Source of the DNA: Haladaptatus litoreus | GTDB taxonomy: Archaea; Halobacteriota; Halobacteria; Halobacteriales; Haladaptataceae | Assembly (NCBI RefSeq): GCF_900156425.1 | Contig: NZ_FTNO01000001.1 | Span: 1,798,001-1,862,000, forward strand | Direction of reading: 5' to 3' | DNA: 64,000 bases | In this document: positions 8,464-16,623 of the stretch, in pieces | Layout of the letters: each line of letters begins with the position of its first letter | Numbering within the stretch: the stretch's first letter is position 1 | Notes under the pieces: generated by a model | Told to the model about the DNA's origin: nothing | Databases searched by the model: none | The model's input: only the letters and a program-made list of their open reading frames with translations | Translations under genes and position numbers: made by a program

Positions 8464-9801
8464 ATGACAGCCGTCGGTATCGACGCCATCGAAATCTGGA
8501 CTGGGAAGCTGAAACTCGACCTGCCGGAAACCTTCGCTCCCGTGAAGGACGAAGACCCGGAGAAGTACACGAAAGGACTGGGCCTGTACGCCAGTTCGTT
8601 CCCCGACGCGCACGAGGACATCGTGACGATGGGCGCGAACGCGGCCTACCGCCTCATGGACCGAAAGGGCCTGACGCCGGAGGACATCGGCCGCATCGAC
8701 GTTGCGACCGAGAGCGCGTTCGACAACTCCAAGCCCGTTTCGACGTACATCGCGGGCTGCCTCGAACAGGTGTACGACGGCGACTTCCACCACGCGAACA
8801 AGGGCGAGCGCAAGTTCGCCTGCATCGCAGGAACGCAGAGTTTGGACGACGCTTACAACTGGATTAAAGCGGGTCGGAACCGCGGCCGCTCCGCGCTCGT
8901 TATCGCAACCGACACCGCGCTGTACGCGCGTGGCGACCCCGGCGAGGCAACGCAGGGCGCAGGCGCAGTCGCGATGCTCATCAGCGAAGACCCGAGCCTC
9001 GTGGAACTCTCCACGGAGCAGGGCTACGGCAGTGCTGACGAAACCGACTTCCTGAAGCCCAACCAGCAGTTCCCGAGCGTTGACGGCAAACGCTCGATGC
9101 AAGTCTATCTCGCCCGAATGCGCGAAGCCCTCGAAGACTTCGAGAGCGTCGCGGGCGACACCCACCCCGACGACTTCGAGTACATCCCGTTCCACACGCC
9201 GTTCCCCGGCATGGTGCGAAAAGCGGGGCTGCTCGGCTATCGACACATGATTCGGGGCACGGATGTCGAAGACGAACTGGCCGAAGAAATCGGACGCCAG
9301 CCCCGCGAGGAGGAGTACGACGACCGGGAAGCCTACGAGGAGGCCATCCTCGGATACATGGACGAACTGAAATCGACCGAGCAGTACCAAAGCTGGTACA
9401 GCGAAACCATCGACCCGACGCTCGACATCTCCCGCGAGGTCGGCAACTGGTACACCGGTTCCGTCCATATCGCCCGCGCCTCGGCGCTCCGGTACGCCAG
9501 CGAGAACGACATCGACGTGACGGGCAAGCAACTCCTCGTCGGTTCCTACGGCAGCGGCGCGCAGGCCGAAATCCACGCCGAAACCATCCAGGACAGTTGG
9601 GAGGAAGAAATCAACGACTCAACCATCGACGAGCAGATTCGAGACCGCTACGACCTCTCCTTCGAGGAGTACGAGCAGGTTCACGACCGCCACAACCACG
9701 ACAAGCGCGTCGAACTCGGTGACTTCACGGAACCCGAAGACGAGTTCGTCTTCACGGGTCGCGGCGAGATGGACGAGCGAACCTACCAATACATCGAATA
9801 A
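8464..9801 (+). CDS. hmgB: Hydroxymethylglutaryl-CoA synthase
   Basis: A 445-residue enzyme that condenses acetyl-CoA with acetoacetyl-CoA to HMG-CoA, the first committed step of mevalonate and hence archaeal lipid synthesis. It has the thiolase-superfamily fold with the HMGS catalytic set: general base E83 in VATES, nucleophile C120 in FACIAG, and H244 in IPFHTPFPG. The length is normal for haloarchaeal HMG-CoA synthase. The ATG at 8464 is chosen from the TATA spacing and the family N terminus (TAVGIDAIEIW). The gene stands alone, flanked by the broken surface-protein gene and a repeat region. Confidence 0.95.
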   Translation: MTAVGIDAIEIWTGKLKLDLPETFAPVKDEDPEKYTKGLGLYASSFPDAHEDIVTMGANAAYRLMDRKGLTPEDIGRIDVATESAFDNSKPVSTYIAGCLEQVYDGDFHHANKGERKFACIAGTQSLDDAYNWIKAGRNRGRSALVIATDTALYARGDPGEATQGAGAVAMLISEDPSLVELSTEQGYGSADETDFLKPNQQFPSVDGKRSMQVYLARMREALEDFESVAGDTHPDDFEYIPFHTPFPGMVRKAGLLGYRHMIRGTDVEDELAEEIGRQPREEEYDDREAYEEAILGYMDELKSTEQYQSWYSETIDPTLDISREVGNWYTGSVHIARASALRYASENDIDVTGKQLLVGSYGSGAQAEIHAETIQDSWEEEINDSTIDEQIRDRYDLSFEEYEQVHDRHNHDKRVELGDFTEPEDEFVFTGRGEMDERTYQYIE

Positions 9802-10016
9802 GGCGTTGAGTACGGCGAAGTGACGTTCCGGTTTTTCGAGTAACGGTTTCGATTTCTTTGCGTATTTGAGCTACCGAGACGGTTGGTTCTGGTGTGGTGA
9901 CTGCAGATGCAGGCAATAGGTCACGCTCTCGGTATGGTGATGAGAGGATTGTTGAAAATGCAGCTAGCGATTTTAATGGAGTAAGGAAGACGGCAACTGC
10001 TGGCTCCAAGCCACGC

Positions 10017-10300
10017 CCTCGCTCGGTCAGTCACTCGTAGCTTCGCTACTCGTTACCTTCCTTACTCGCCCGTTGCCTCCAGGCCGCGGGAGGGCCGAGT
10101 GCGCTGCACACGGCCCTCAAGGGATTGGTCGTCCTTCCACTGGATGTCGGCAGGACGAGTTTCCACAGAAGACGGTCAACCGAATTTGGCTTGGACGGGC
10201 AGGCCATTGGCCTGCCCGTCCTGCGGTTCCTGGAGGCAACGGGCGAGCGAGGAATGAACGACTGCAAGGAGCGAGTGACGAGCGAGGGCCGGGGGAAATC
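10017..10300. repeat. Large imperfect inverted repeat with palindromic core
   Basis: Arms at about 10017-10083 and 10229-10300 are inverted copies. The innermost 19 bases (10065-10083 against 10229-10247) match perfectly, and the outer parts match imperfectly. Between them lies a perfect 13-bp hairpin with a 3-base loop (10193-10221). The outer arms contain words (CCCTCGCTCGGTCAGTCACTC) related to the dispersed arm family elsewhere in the window. The whole gap between HMG-CoA synthase and the next gene (9802-10527) contains no supportable gene. Confidence 0.7.
10193..10221. repeat. Perfect 13-bp hairpin, 3-nt loop
   Basis: GGACGGGCAGGCC, the loop ATT, then the exact complement. A related hairpin occurs at 20906-20934 with GGGCGGGCAGGCC. 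The A:T pair at stem position 3 is replaced by G:C on both arms, a compensatory difference. Confidence 0.8.
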
Positions 10301-10337
10301 GGAGATTTCCTCGGCCGCGAAAGACTCTGTCTTTCGC
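10294..10337. repeat. Two adjacent perfect hairpins with 3-nt loops
   Basis: GGAAATC-GGA-GATTTCC (10294-10310) is followed by GCGAAAGAC-TCT-GTCTTTCGC (10317-10337). Near-identical modules appear in the array at 47084-47182, again with 3-base loops and paired changes in both arms. Confidence 0.75.
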
Positions 10338-10527
10338 AGGCGTGACTTGGAGTCGGCATCAGGAAACGACACGTCGTCACCAAAATCCGCCATTGTCTCA
10401 ACAGAAAATCCACGCACTACCCATCGAAGTTTCCGTGGACAAACGATTTATCCGAGTCGCCACCCACTGTGCAACCAAGGAACACACCGGACTCACGAAC
10501 ACAGTCAAAAAACTCTCCACCACCAAA

Positions 10528-11484
10528 ATGACGGAAACCGAGTCGGAAACACAGTCGGCGGACGAACTGCCCGAAGCCATCGCCCCCGAAAATGACGACC
10601 GAGCAGACCCCACGGACGCCTTCTCGGTGCTTGGCAACGAAATCCGGATGGCCGTCCTTCGCGCGCTCGTAGATGCCGAAGCAGACGGCGAGGACACCCT
10701 CGCGTTCTCGGAACTGTTCGAGGCGACCAGCGCCGACAACACGGCGGGCTTTTCCTACCACCTCAGGCAGTTGACCGACCACTTCATTCGGAAAACCGAG
10801 GGGGGCTACACCCTGACCTACGCCGGGCGCGAAATCGCCCGCGCGATTCGGGCCGGAACCTACACCGACAGCGTGGATTTCGACCCGATAGAAATTTCAG
10901 ACCCGTGCCCCTTCTGCCGGGAAGAATCGCTGACCGCACACGGGAAAGACAACTACGTCGCCATCGAATGTTCGGCCTGCGACAGACCGACGCTCACGCT
11001 TCCGTTTCCGCCGGGTGGCCACCGCGCGCACGACCGCAACGGCCTGCTGACGGCGTTCGACCGGCACCACCGCCATCGCCTGTCGCTCATGGCCGACGGG
11101 GTTTGCCCGGAGTGCAGTGGCCCGACGGCGGCCCAAGTGGGCTATTTCGACGCCGATTCGTCGCTCGAATCCGAATCGAAGAAAAAGCGTCCGCAAGCCC
11201 GCTTCGACTGCGACCGCTGTGGCTGTCGCCTTCGCTCGCCTGTGACCTTGGCGGTGCTCGAACATCCCGAAGTCATCTCGTTCTACCACCGCCACGGAAT
11301 CGACATCCGGGAGCGCCCCGTCTGGAACGTCGGCGAGGAGTGGCGCGAAGCGGTCGTCTCCGAAGACCCGTGGTGCGTGCGGGTTTCGACGGAACTGGAT
11401 GGAAACGTTCTCGCACTGTTCGTCGCCGAAAATCTGGACGTAGTGACAGCACAGAAAACGACGATTTCGGAGGCAGCCTCGTAG
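10528..11484 (+). CDS. Winged-helix regulator with zinc-ribbon C-terminal region
   Basis: A 318-residue probable transcription regulator of a haloarchaeal type annotated as ArsR-like. Residues about 27-110 form a winged helix (FSVLGNEIRMAVLRAL, then a recognition-helix region ending SYHLRQLTDHF). The rest contains two cysteine sets, CPFC...CSAC near 130-152 and CPEC...CDRC near 190-235, likely zinc ribbons that could sense a ligand or bind metal. The ATG at 10528 is chosen because it gives the acidic start MTETESETQS directly before the domain; the upstream open frame is basic and runs into the repeat region. No partner gene is adjacent on the same strand. Confidence 0.8.
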   Translation: MTETESETQSADELPEAIAPENDDRADPTDAFSVLGNEIRMAVLRALVDAEADGEDTLAFSELFEATSADNTAGFSYHLRQLTDHFIRKTEGGYTLTYAGREIARAIRAGTYTDSVDFDPIEISDPCPFCREESLTAHGKDNYVAIECSACDRPTLTLPFPPGGHRAHDRNGLLTAFDRHHRHRLSLMADGVCPECSGPTAAQVGYFDADSSLESESKKKRPQARFDCDRCGCRLRSPVTLAVLEHPEVISFYHRHGIDIRERPVWNVGEEWREAVVSEDPWCVRVSTELDGNVLALFVAENLDVVTAQKTTISEAAS

Positions 11485-11512
11485 CCAAAAGTAACGAACT
11501 CGATTCGATTGC

Positions 11513-12256
11513 TTACGACGCTCCGTCGGCGAGCAAGTCGAGCGATTCCAAGGTTTCCCGGCGGGCATCGACGCCGAGTTCGCGGTAGGTCGGGTCGATA
11601 ATCGCCACATCGACTTCCTCGGGTGAGAGCGGTTCGTCTCGCGCTTCCGCGAGCGCCGATAAGACCAATTCGACGCCTGCATCGACCGACGGGTCGGGGT
11701 CGTAGTTCGTTTCGAGGTACTCCCGAACCACGTCGTCGTTCGCGCCGATTGCGGTTGCCTGCCACTCGTAGGGCGTCCCCGACGGGTCAGTTTCGAACAG
11801 GCGAGGACGCAGCTCACCCTCTGCATTCGTGTCCACCCCGCCGACAAGCAGGGCCGCACCGAACGGTCGCGCGCCCCCCTGCTGGGTGTACTCCTGTACG
11901 TGGTCGGTGACGGCTTTCGTGAACGGTTCGACGGCCATCGGTTGGTCGTAGCGCAGACGGTCGGTTTGCGCGCGCCGCCTGCCAAAATCAACGAGCCGGC
12001 GAGCGTCCGCGACGTGGCCCGCACTTGCAACCCCGAGGTGGTCGTCGATTTTGTGGAGCTTTTCGATACCTTCCGATTCGAGCAGGGGCGACCGGACGCG
12101 CTTGCTCGCAGCCAGCACGACGCCGTCGTGGCCGCGAACCCCGACGCTGACGCTTCCCCGGCGAACCGCCTCGCGGGCGTATTCCACTTGATACAGTCTC
12201 CCGTCGGGCGAGAAGATGTTCGTCCCGCGGTCGTAGGCCTGCTGCTGGCCGTTCAT
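11513..12256 (-). CDS. psmA: Proteasome alpha subunit
   Basis: A 247-residue 20S proteasome alpha-ring subunit. The N terminus carries the hallmark YDRG-IFSPDGRLYQVEYA gate and ring-assembly signature (residues 8-27). It overlaps the beta gene by 4 bases (ATGA, 12253-12256), so the two are translationally coupled and likely assemble together. The segment around KRVRSPLLESEGIEK and the acidic C terminus diverge from the commonest haloarchaeal alpha1. It may be an alpha2-type paralogue, in which case another alpha gene would lie elsewhere in the genome. Confidence 0.93.
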   Translation of the reverse strand: MNGQQQAYDRGTNIFSPDGRLYQVEYAREAVRRGSVSVGVRGHDGVVLAASKRVRSPLLESEGIEKLHKIDDHLGVASAGHVADARRLVDFGRRRAQTDRLRYDQPMAVEPFTKAVTDHVQEYTQQGGARPFGAALLVGGVDTNAEGELRPRLFETDPSGTPYEWQATAIGANDDVVREYLETNYDPDPSVDAGVELVLSALAEARDEPLSPEEVDVAIIDPTYRELGVDARRETLESLDLLADGAS

Positions 12257-12960
12257 GCCGACACCCCCTCGGAACCGGAATCGTCGTCGCTGTCATGGTC
12301 ATCGCTGACCTCGTGGCTGTCTTCGTAGTCGTCCTCTTCGTGGTCGGCGTAGCTGTCGTAACTACGGACTTCGACGCCGCCCTTCGTGATGGTCGCGATG
12401 GTAACTCCGTTGCCACTCGCGGTGTCTCGCTCCGCCGCGGACTCGATTGCCCGGACTGCGACATCGCGGGCGGCGTCGGTCGAGAGTCCGGATTCGAACT
12501 CGCGTTCTAAGACGCCGTAGGCGAGTTGCATGCCGCTTCCGCCCGCGACGTAGTCGGATTCCATGACGCTGCCGCCCGCGTCCAAATCGTAGACGTGTGG
12601 GCCGGTCGCATCGACGCCGCCGAGGGTCGGGTGCGCGCCGCGGAACGGGCCGTTCCGGAGGAGATTCCCGGTGAGCGTTGCGAGCGCGGACATGTCGATG
12701 GTCGTGTCCCGCCGCGTTTCGTAGAGGCTCGTTTCGGCGCGGAGCGTGCGGACGAACGATTGTAAGTCGCCGACTGCACCGGCGAGCGTTATCGCGGCGG
12801 TCGGATGAACCTGCTCGACTTTCACCATCTCCTTGTTCGAGACGAACCGGCCGCCGAGGCTGGCGCGGCGGTCTGCAGCGAGCAGAACGCTGTCCTCGGT
12901 CGTCAGGGCAACCGTGGTCGTCCCGGTCTTGATTCTCGAATCGGCTAGTGATTCGGACAT
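12253..12960 (-). CDS. psmB: Proteasome beta subunit (catalytic)
   Basis: A 235-residue N-terminal nucleophile hydrolase. A 13-residue propeptide ends at Gly13, exposing Thr14 as the active-site threonine (TGTTTVAL). D30 and K47 align with Asp17 and Lys33 of the Thermoplasma enzyme, allowing a one-residue insertion, so the subunit should be active. The C-terminal 35 residues are a highly acidic, Asp/His/Ser-rich tail (SDDHDSDDDSGSEG) beyond the normal fold. The gene is first of a beta-alpha pair and lies downstream of a 16-bp palindromic TATA element. Confidence 0.94.
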   Translation of the reverse strand: MSESLADSRIKTGTTTVALTTEDSVLLAADRRASLGGRFVSNKEMVKVEQVHPTAAITLAGAVGDLQSFVRTLRAETSLYETRRDTTIDMSALATLTGNLLRNGPFRGAHPTLGGVDATGPHVYDLDAGGSVMESDYVAGGSGMQLAYGVLEREFESGLSTDAARDVAVRAIESAAERDTASGNGVTIATITKGGVEVRSYDSYADHEEDDYEDSHEVSDDHDSDDDSGSEGVSA

Positions 12961-12996
12961 AACAAAACGAAGGTACTCCGTTCAGAAAAGTGTTAT

Positions 12997-13012
12997 CTAA
13001 AATATATTTTAG
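12997..13012 (-). promoter_or_regulatory. Palindromic TATA element upstream of proteasome operon
   Basis: CTAAAATATATTTTAG is a perfect 16-bp palindrome containing a strong TATA sequence. It lies 37-52 bases before the psmB start. It could serve as promoter and operator at once. The stop of the small zinc-protein gene (13019) is just beyond it. Confidence 0.55.
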
Positions 13013-13018
13013 CTCGTG

Positions 13019-13294
13019 TTAGGAATCGTTCCATTCGACCATCTCGTTCACGTCGCCGGAAAGCGGCCCCTCCACGAGTGTTCCGAACGCGCCGCGTCCC
13101 GCGAGGGTTCTGAGGTTCGAGACGAAATCGCGCCACTGGCCAGCACAATCGACGTGGAGATGCCACGTATGGCTTGGAGGACAGCGACCGGGAGAAGAGA
13201 TGCGAACATCATCAGTCTGCTGGTCGATACGTTCGGCACACCACGGGCATGTCGGACAGTTCGAAGCGACACCCTCGTGGGATTTCTCGGCACT
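13019..13294 (-). CDS. Small cysteine/histidine-rich haloarchaeal protein
   Basis: A 91-residue protein with CPTCPWC in the N-terminal third, a downstream Cys and a HTWHLHVDC segment. Together these could form a zinc site of mixed Cys/His ligands. The C-terminal half (WRDFVSNLRTLAGRGAFG) looks like an amphipathic helix plus loop. The ATG at 13294 is preferred over the upstream Met at 13315. It lies between the XRE regulator and the proteasome pair, all on the minus strand. I do not recognise a named family. Confidence 0.55.
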   Translation of the reverse strand, partial: SAEKSHEGVASNCPTCPWCAERIDQQTDDVRISSPGRCPPSHTWHLHVDCAGQWRDFVSNLRTLAGRGAFGTLVEGPLSGDVNEMVEWNDS

Positions 13295-13385
13295 CATTAA
13301 ATCAATCAGACACATCTATTTGGGTTCAATTCTCGCCTTCACAACGCCACCGTTTACATGCCCTGCCGGTCGGCCCCCTCTCCTA

Positions 13386-14093
13386 TCACACGGCGAGGTC
13401 GCGCATGGCATCGACCATGATTTCTTTATCGCAGTCGGTGACAGCCAAGGAAAAGCCGTCGAGTTGGGCCATCTTCGACGCGTGTTCCCACAGGTCGTCG
13501 GCGTCGAGTCCGTGGAGGACGACCGCGTTCGGCGTCGGGTTGACGACGCGCATGGCGACCAGCGGCGACTCCCCGCGCGTGACGTTCGTGAAGACGAGCG
13601 CGCGACTCGTGCTCTGGCCGTAGAGGCGGTAGAACTCCTCGCTGGAGAGTCGGGTGATGGCTTCGATGCTGTCGATGACGGTGTGGCCCGTGATTTCGTC
13701 TTTCGCGCCCGACGCGATTTCCGTGGCGTCGATGGCATCGTACAACCGAGAGAGGGGAACGCTCGTCGGATATTCGCGCAAATCGTTGACGATGGTGCTG
13801 TCGAACCCTGCCGAGAGGACGCGAGCGTACTGGCGGATTCGGTTGCCACCGCGCTGTTGGTCGATGTCCAACAGCGCCGTGACGGTTCTTCGAACGACGC
13901 CGATACCGGGGTTTTCTCGTCGCCCGCTCTCGTAGTCCGAAATGACCGACGAGGAGACATCGAGGTGGTCCGCGAGCGCGGTCTGTGACACGTCGAAATC
14001 CGTGCGCCACTTTCGAAGGGTCGCCCCGGGGTCGTCGCTCAAGGTGATTTCACCCGCGATTTGTTCCGCGAGCGTCCGGCGCGCATCTGTCAT
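13386..14093 (-). CDS. XRE-type transcriptional regulator (COG1709-like)
   Basis: A 235-residue DNA-binding protein. A classic helix-turn-helix of the XRE/Cro class spans residues 25-62 (TLRKWRTDFDVSQTALADHLDVSSSVISDYESGRR). The C-terminal 130 residues form an alpha/beta sensor region found in archaeal COG1709 regulators and contain no visible metal motif. It is transcribed toward the small zinc protein and the proteasome genes, 91 bases away, and could regulate them or itself. Confidence 0.82.
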   Translation of the reverse strand: MTDARRTLAEQIAGEITLSDDPGATLRKWRTDFDVSQTALADHLDVSSSVISDYESGRRENPGIGVVRRTVTALLDIDQQRGGNRIRQYARVLSAGFDSTIVNDLREYPTSVPLSRLYDAIDATEIASGAKDEITGHTVIDSIEAITRLSSEEFYRLYGQSTSRALVFTNVTRGESPLVAMRVVNPTPNAVVLHGLDADDLWEHASKMAQLDGFSLAVTDCDKEIMVDAMRDLAV

Positions 14094-14310
14094 GAATTTG
14101 GATGTGGCAGAGACACGGAAAAACGTATCGAAAGACCCCTTCGACAGCCGTCGAAACTACGTGGACGAGTGAGTGGTGTTGATGGTTTGCAGTGATGAGA
14201 CCCGTTCTAACTATCCTCCAGATTTTGAGAGCGAACAGACCAATTGGGAGTTATCATTGTTTTTGTGAAAATGGTGCTCTTTCCTTGAGTTTGTGAAGTT
14301 CGCGCTAGGT

Positions 14311-14589
14311 AGTCACGACTCCACTGAAACCGCCCCCGAACTGCAACCGCAGTTTCCCCACTTCTCCCCGCCAGCGCGGAAGTTGTACTCATGCTCACTA
14401 ACGTTCGGCATTCGTGCGAACGCGCTGGCGCATCCTTCCGCCTGAGCAATCAAGCTCTGTGGCGTGTGAAGGCGAACGTCGGTTCGCCCGCGTGAGGGGC
14501 GACTGAGCGAACGAAGTGAGTGAAGGAGTCAGTTGGGGAGGTATGTGGACGGTTGTGGTGCGGTGGCGGTTATGTGAAGTCGTGATTTG
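14311..14589. repeat. Dispersed inverted-arm element, copy A
   Basis: The left arm starts AGTCACGACTCC and continues through ACCGC and CCCCAC-CTCC words. The right arm (about 14465-14589) ends in AGTCGTGATTTG. The arms are imperfect inverted copies of about 90-120 bases facing each other around roughly 90 bases. A hairpin GGCGAAC-GTCG-GTTCGCC lies in the right arm. The surrounding gap 14094-14788 has no supportable gene. Confidence 0.65.
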
Positions 14590-14788
14590 AACGAAACTCT
14601 ACGAGAAAAATCCGCGACCGAGACTCGAAGAAATCATTCGATAAACTACCAAACCACTACCATACCAAAATCAGCGAAGCGTAACCAACGACAACCAGCA
14701 CATACCGTCACCATAGCGTGAAGTACGACAATCCTACCGCGCCTGTTGTCGGACAATTACTATCCGCAGCCCTGCCGTCCACCGTGTG

Positions 14789-15400
14789 ATGCCATCAGTG
14801 GTCGTACACGTCGCTGTGGCGGGATTGCTCGCCACGTCACTGCTTTCCGACCATTTCGACAGTCGGACCGCGATGATTGTAATGGTCGCCGCCGCAATAC
14901 CCGACCTCGACACGCTGGTCGGACTGTGGATTCCGGGGGGACACAGAGCCGTCTTTCACACGCTTCTCCTCCCGGCGGGAATCGGATTAGTGCTGTTCAC
15001 GGACAGAATCGGCGGAAATTGGATTCGTCGGCGCTGGGGGGCCTACGGTGTTCGAGTCGCGTGGGTGAGTCTCGTTGCACTGCTGGTCGCGGGAATCGGA
15101 TTGGATTTGGTCACCAACGGCGTAAACGTGTTCTATCCGGTTCACGACCAGTTTTACAGCGTTTCCGGGAAGGTAGAATTTTCGAACCAAGAAGGAGTCG
15201 TTCAGACGTTCATCGAACCGCAAGCCCGCGGTTCGACGGAAAATACGCACTACGGAACCGGATTCGACCTCGCGAGAGGGCCCGACCCGGCGGAAGAAGA
15301 ACGCGTCTTTCCAATCGTCAAAAGTGGGCGACAACTCCTACTGGGCGCGATGAGTTTCGGTATCGTCGGCTTTCGAATGTGGGAATCACGTAACAAGTAA
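14789..15400 (+). CDS. YdjM-like (DUF457) membrane-bound metal-dependent hydrolase
   Basis: A 203-residue membrane protein with about four hydrophobic segments (residues 5-22, 32-40, 60-75 and 95-115). It carries the pattern of the YdjM/DUF457 group: a His near the N terminus, DLDTLVG, HR.VFHTLLLP, and a later conserved Asp in LDLVTNG. These residues could bind metal at the membrane face. The substrate is unknown. The ATG at 14789 is used, with a GTG three bases earlier also possible. The GNAT gene begins 24 bases after its stop, so they are likely co-transcribed. Confidence 0.78.
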   Translation: MPSVVVHVAVAGLLATSLLSDHFDSRTAMIVMVAAAIPDLDTLVGLWIPGGHRAVFHTLLLPAGIGLVLFTDRIGGNWIRRRWGAYGVRVAWVSLVALLVAGIGLDLVTNGVNVFYPVHDQFYSVSGKVEFSNQEGVVQTFIEPQARGSTENTHYGTGFDLARGPDPAEEERVFPIVKSGRQLLLGAMSFGIVGFRMWESRNK

Positions 15401-15424
15401 GCCGTCTCCCTCTCGACAGAGAGT

Positions 15425-15940
15425 ATGGAAATCAGACCCTACGAGGGAACCGACTCCGACGCAAAACAGTTGTGGGAACTCAAACGCGGGTTCGAACTCG
15501 GACTCGGCGAGGGAACCGGCGCGGACGACAAAGCAGAAATCTACAGCGAGAAACTGACCGACGACTACCGCGAGAAGTACCTCGACTGGGTCGGACGATG
15601 CGGAGCGGACGACGAACGCTGTGTTACGGTTGCAGACGCGAGTGCGAAAGATGACGAAGCGACGGACGGCGAACTCGCGGGCTACGTCTTCGTTTTACCT
15701 GCCCGACTCGCGTTCATCTGGGACGCCGCAGTACTCAACGAGATTTTCGTCCGACCGGAGTACCGCGGAACCGACGTTGCGGACGACCTGATGGACGCCG
15801 CAGTCGAACTCGCACGCGACCAGACCATTCCGCTGGACAGACTCGTCCTCGACGTTGACCGGGAAAACGACCGTGCGAAGGCGTTTTACGACCGCCACGG
15901 CTTCGAGCATTGGGGCGAGATGGTCGCCCGGAAACTGTGA
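15425..15940 (+). CDS. GNAT-family N-acetyltransferase
   Basis: A 171-residue acetyltransferase fold. The acetyl-CoA binding strand and loop appear as LNEIFVRPEYRGTDVADDLMDAAV near residues 102-125, and the C-terminal DVDRENDRAKAFYDRHGFEHWG is the typical GNAT motif B. An acidic insertion lies at 50-85. The acyl acceptor cannot be deduced. It follows the YdjM-like gene by 24 bases. Confidence 0.85.
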   Translation: MEIRPYEGTDSDAKQLWELKRGFELGLGEGTGADDKAEIYSEKLTDDYREKYLDWVGRCGADDERCVTVADASAKDDEATDGELAGYVFVLPARLAFIWDAAVLNEIFVRPEYRGTDVADDLMDAAVELARDQTIPLDRLVLDVDRENDRAKAFYDRHGFEHWGEMVARKL

Positions 15941-16086
15941 ATCGGTAGCGGAGGAAATTCGGTGATAAACCAAAGTAACGACACACAATTACACGACATT
16001 CGGTATCACACTACAGAAATTATAAATCGTCCAAAACCTCATTCCGAATCGAGATATTTATTCAACCTCGAGTTAATCTCTGTATA

Positions 16087-16133
16087 ACGCCTGCCAACCC
16101 CCCGTTACTCTCTCAGGGTTCGGCAGGAGGTGA
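16087..16133 (+). promoter_or_regulatory. 5' leader hairpin overlapping a perfect Shine-Dalgarno site
   Basis: GGAGGTGA at 16126-16133 is a full match to the anti-SD sequence, 7 bases before the ATG at 16141. The two leading G residues pair in a stem: CCTGCC (16090-16095) with GGCAGG (16122-16127), extended by AACCC (16096-16100) with GGGTT (16116-16120) and one bulged C at 16121. The leader is unusual among mostly leaderless genes and could gate translation. Confidence 0.5.
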
Positions 16134-16140
16134 GAAACAA

Positions 16141-16368
16141 ATGTGGCAAGAGTACGTCTTCCTAGCGGGTAGTATCGTCATCATGGTTTCGCTCATCCCG
16201 ACGATTCGGGACGAAGAGGCACAGGTACCGCTTCGAACCAGTGTTCCATCAGTGGCCGTACTGTTCGTACAGACGCTGGCATTCCTCTCGATGGGGCTGA
16301 CCGCTTCGGCGGCCGGGACCGGAATGGGATTCGGATTGTGGACGCTGATTGCGAAATACAAATCCTGA
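16141..16368 (+). CDS. Small two-helix membrane protein
   Basis: A 75-residue protein with hydrophobic segments at about residues 5-20 and 38-68, joined by the loop PTIRDEEAQVPLRTSVPS. The second segment contains small residues (TASAAGTGMG) suitable for helix packing. It has one of the clearest Shine-Dalgarno sites in the window, partly covered by a leader hairpin. I recognise the type as a conserved small haloarchaeal membrane protein but know no function. Confidence 0.7.
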   Translation: MWQEYVFLAGSIVIMVSLIPTIRDEEAQVPLRTSVPSVAVLFVQTLAFLSMGLTASAAGTGMGFGLWTLIAKYKS

Positions 16369-16386
16369 CGACCGAAAATACGATTT

Positions 16387-16623
16387 TTACGATTCGTGCG
16401 TGAACAGCAGGGTTCGGTCATCTTCTCGAACGACGCAAAATCGCATCGACCCGGTCGGCTGAAAGCTGTGTTCTTGCTGTTCAGTTATCAGTACCTCGGC
16501 AAACGGTTCCTCACAGGCCGGACAGACCACCGAATCGCGGTTTTCGAACAGCGAGGTGTGTCCGGCGTCGCGTTTCAGTTTCAGCCGATGGCGAATCGCG
16601 TGAACGTCGAATCGGTCGGTCAT
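16387..16623 (-). CDS. Small haloarchaeal zinc protein (DUF7385 / 'flagella cluster' type)
   Basis: A 78-residue protein beginning MTDRFDVHAIRHRLKLKRD, with a single CPAC knuckle in VVCPACEEPF near residue 34 and a later FCVVRED. The N-terminal pattern resembles small proteins annotated in haloarchaea as flagella cluster proteins, although no archaellum gene lies here. It overlaps the upstream acetyltransferase by 4 bases (16620-16623), indicating translational coupling. Confidence 0.65.
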   Translation of the reverse strand: MTDRFDVHAIRHRLKLKRDAGHTSLFENRDSVVCPACEEPFAEVLITEQQEHSFQPTGSMRFCVVREDDRTLLFTHES

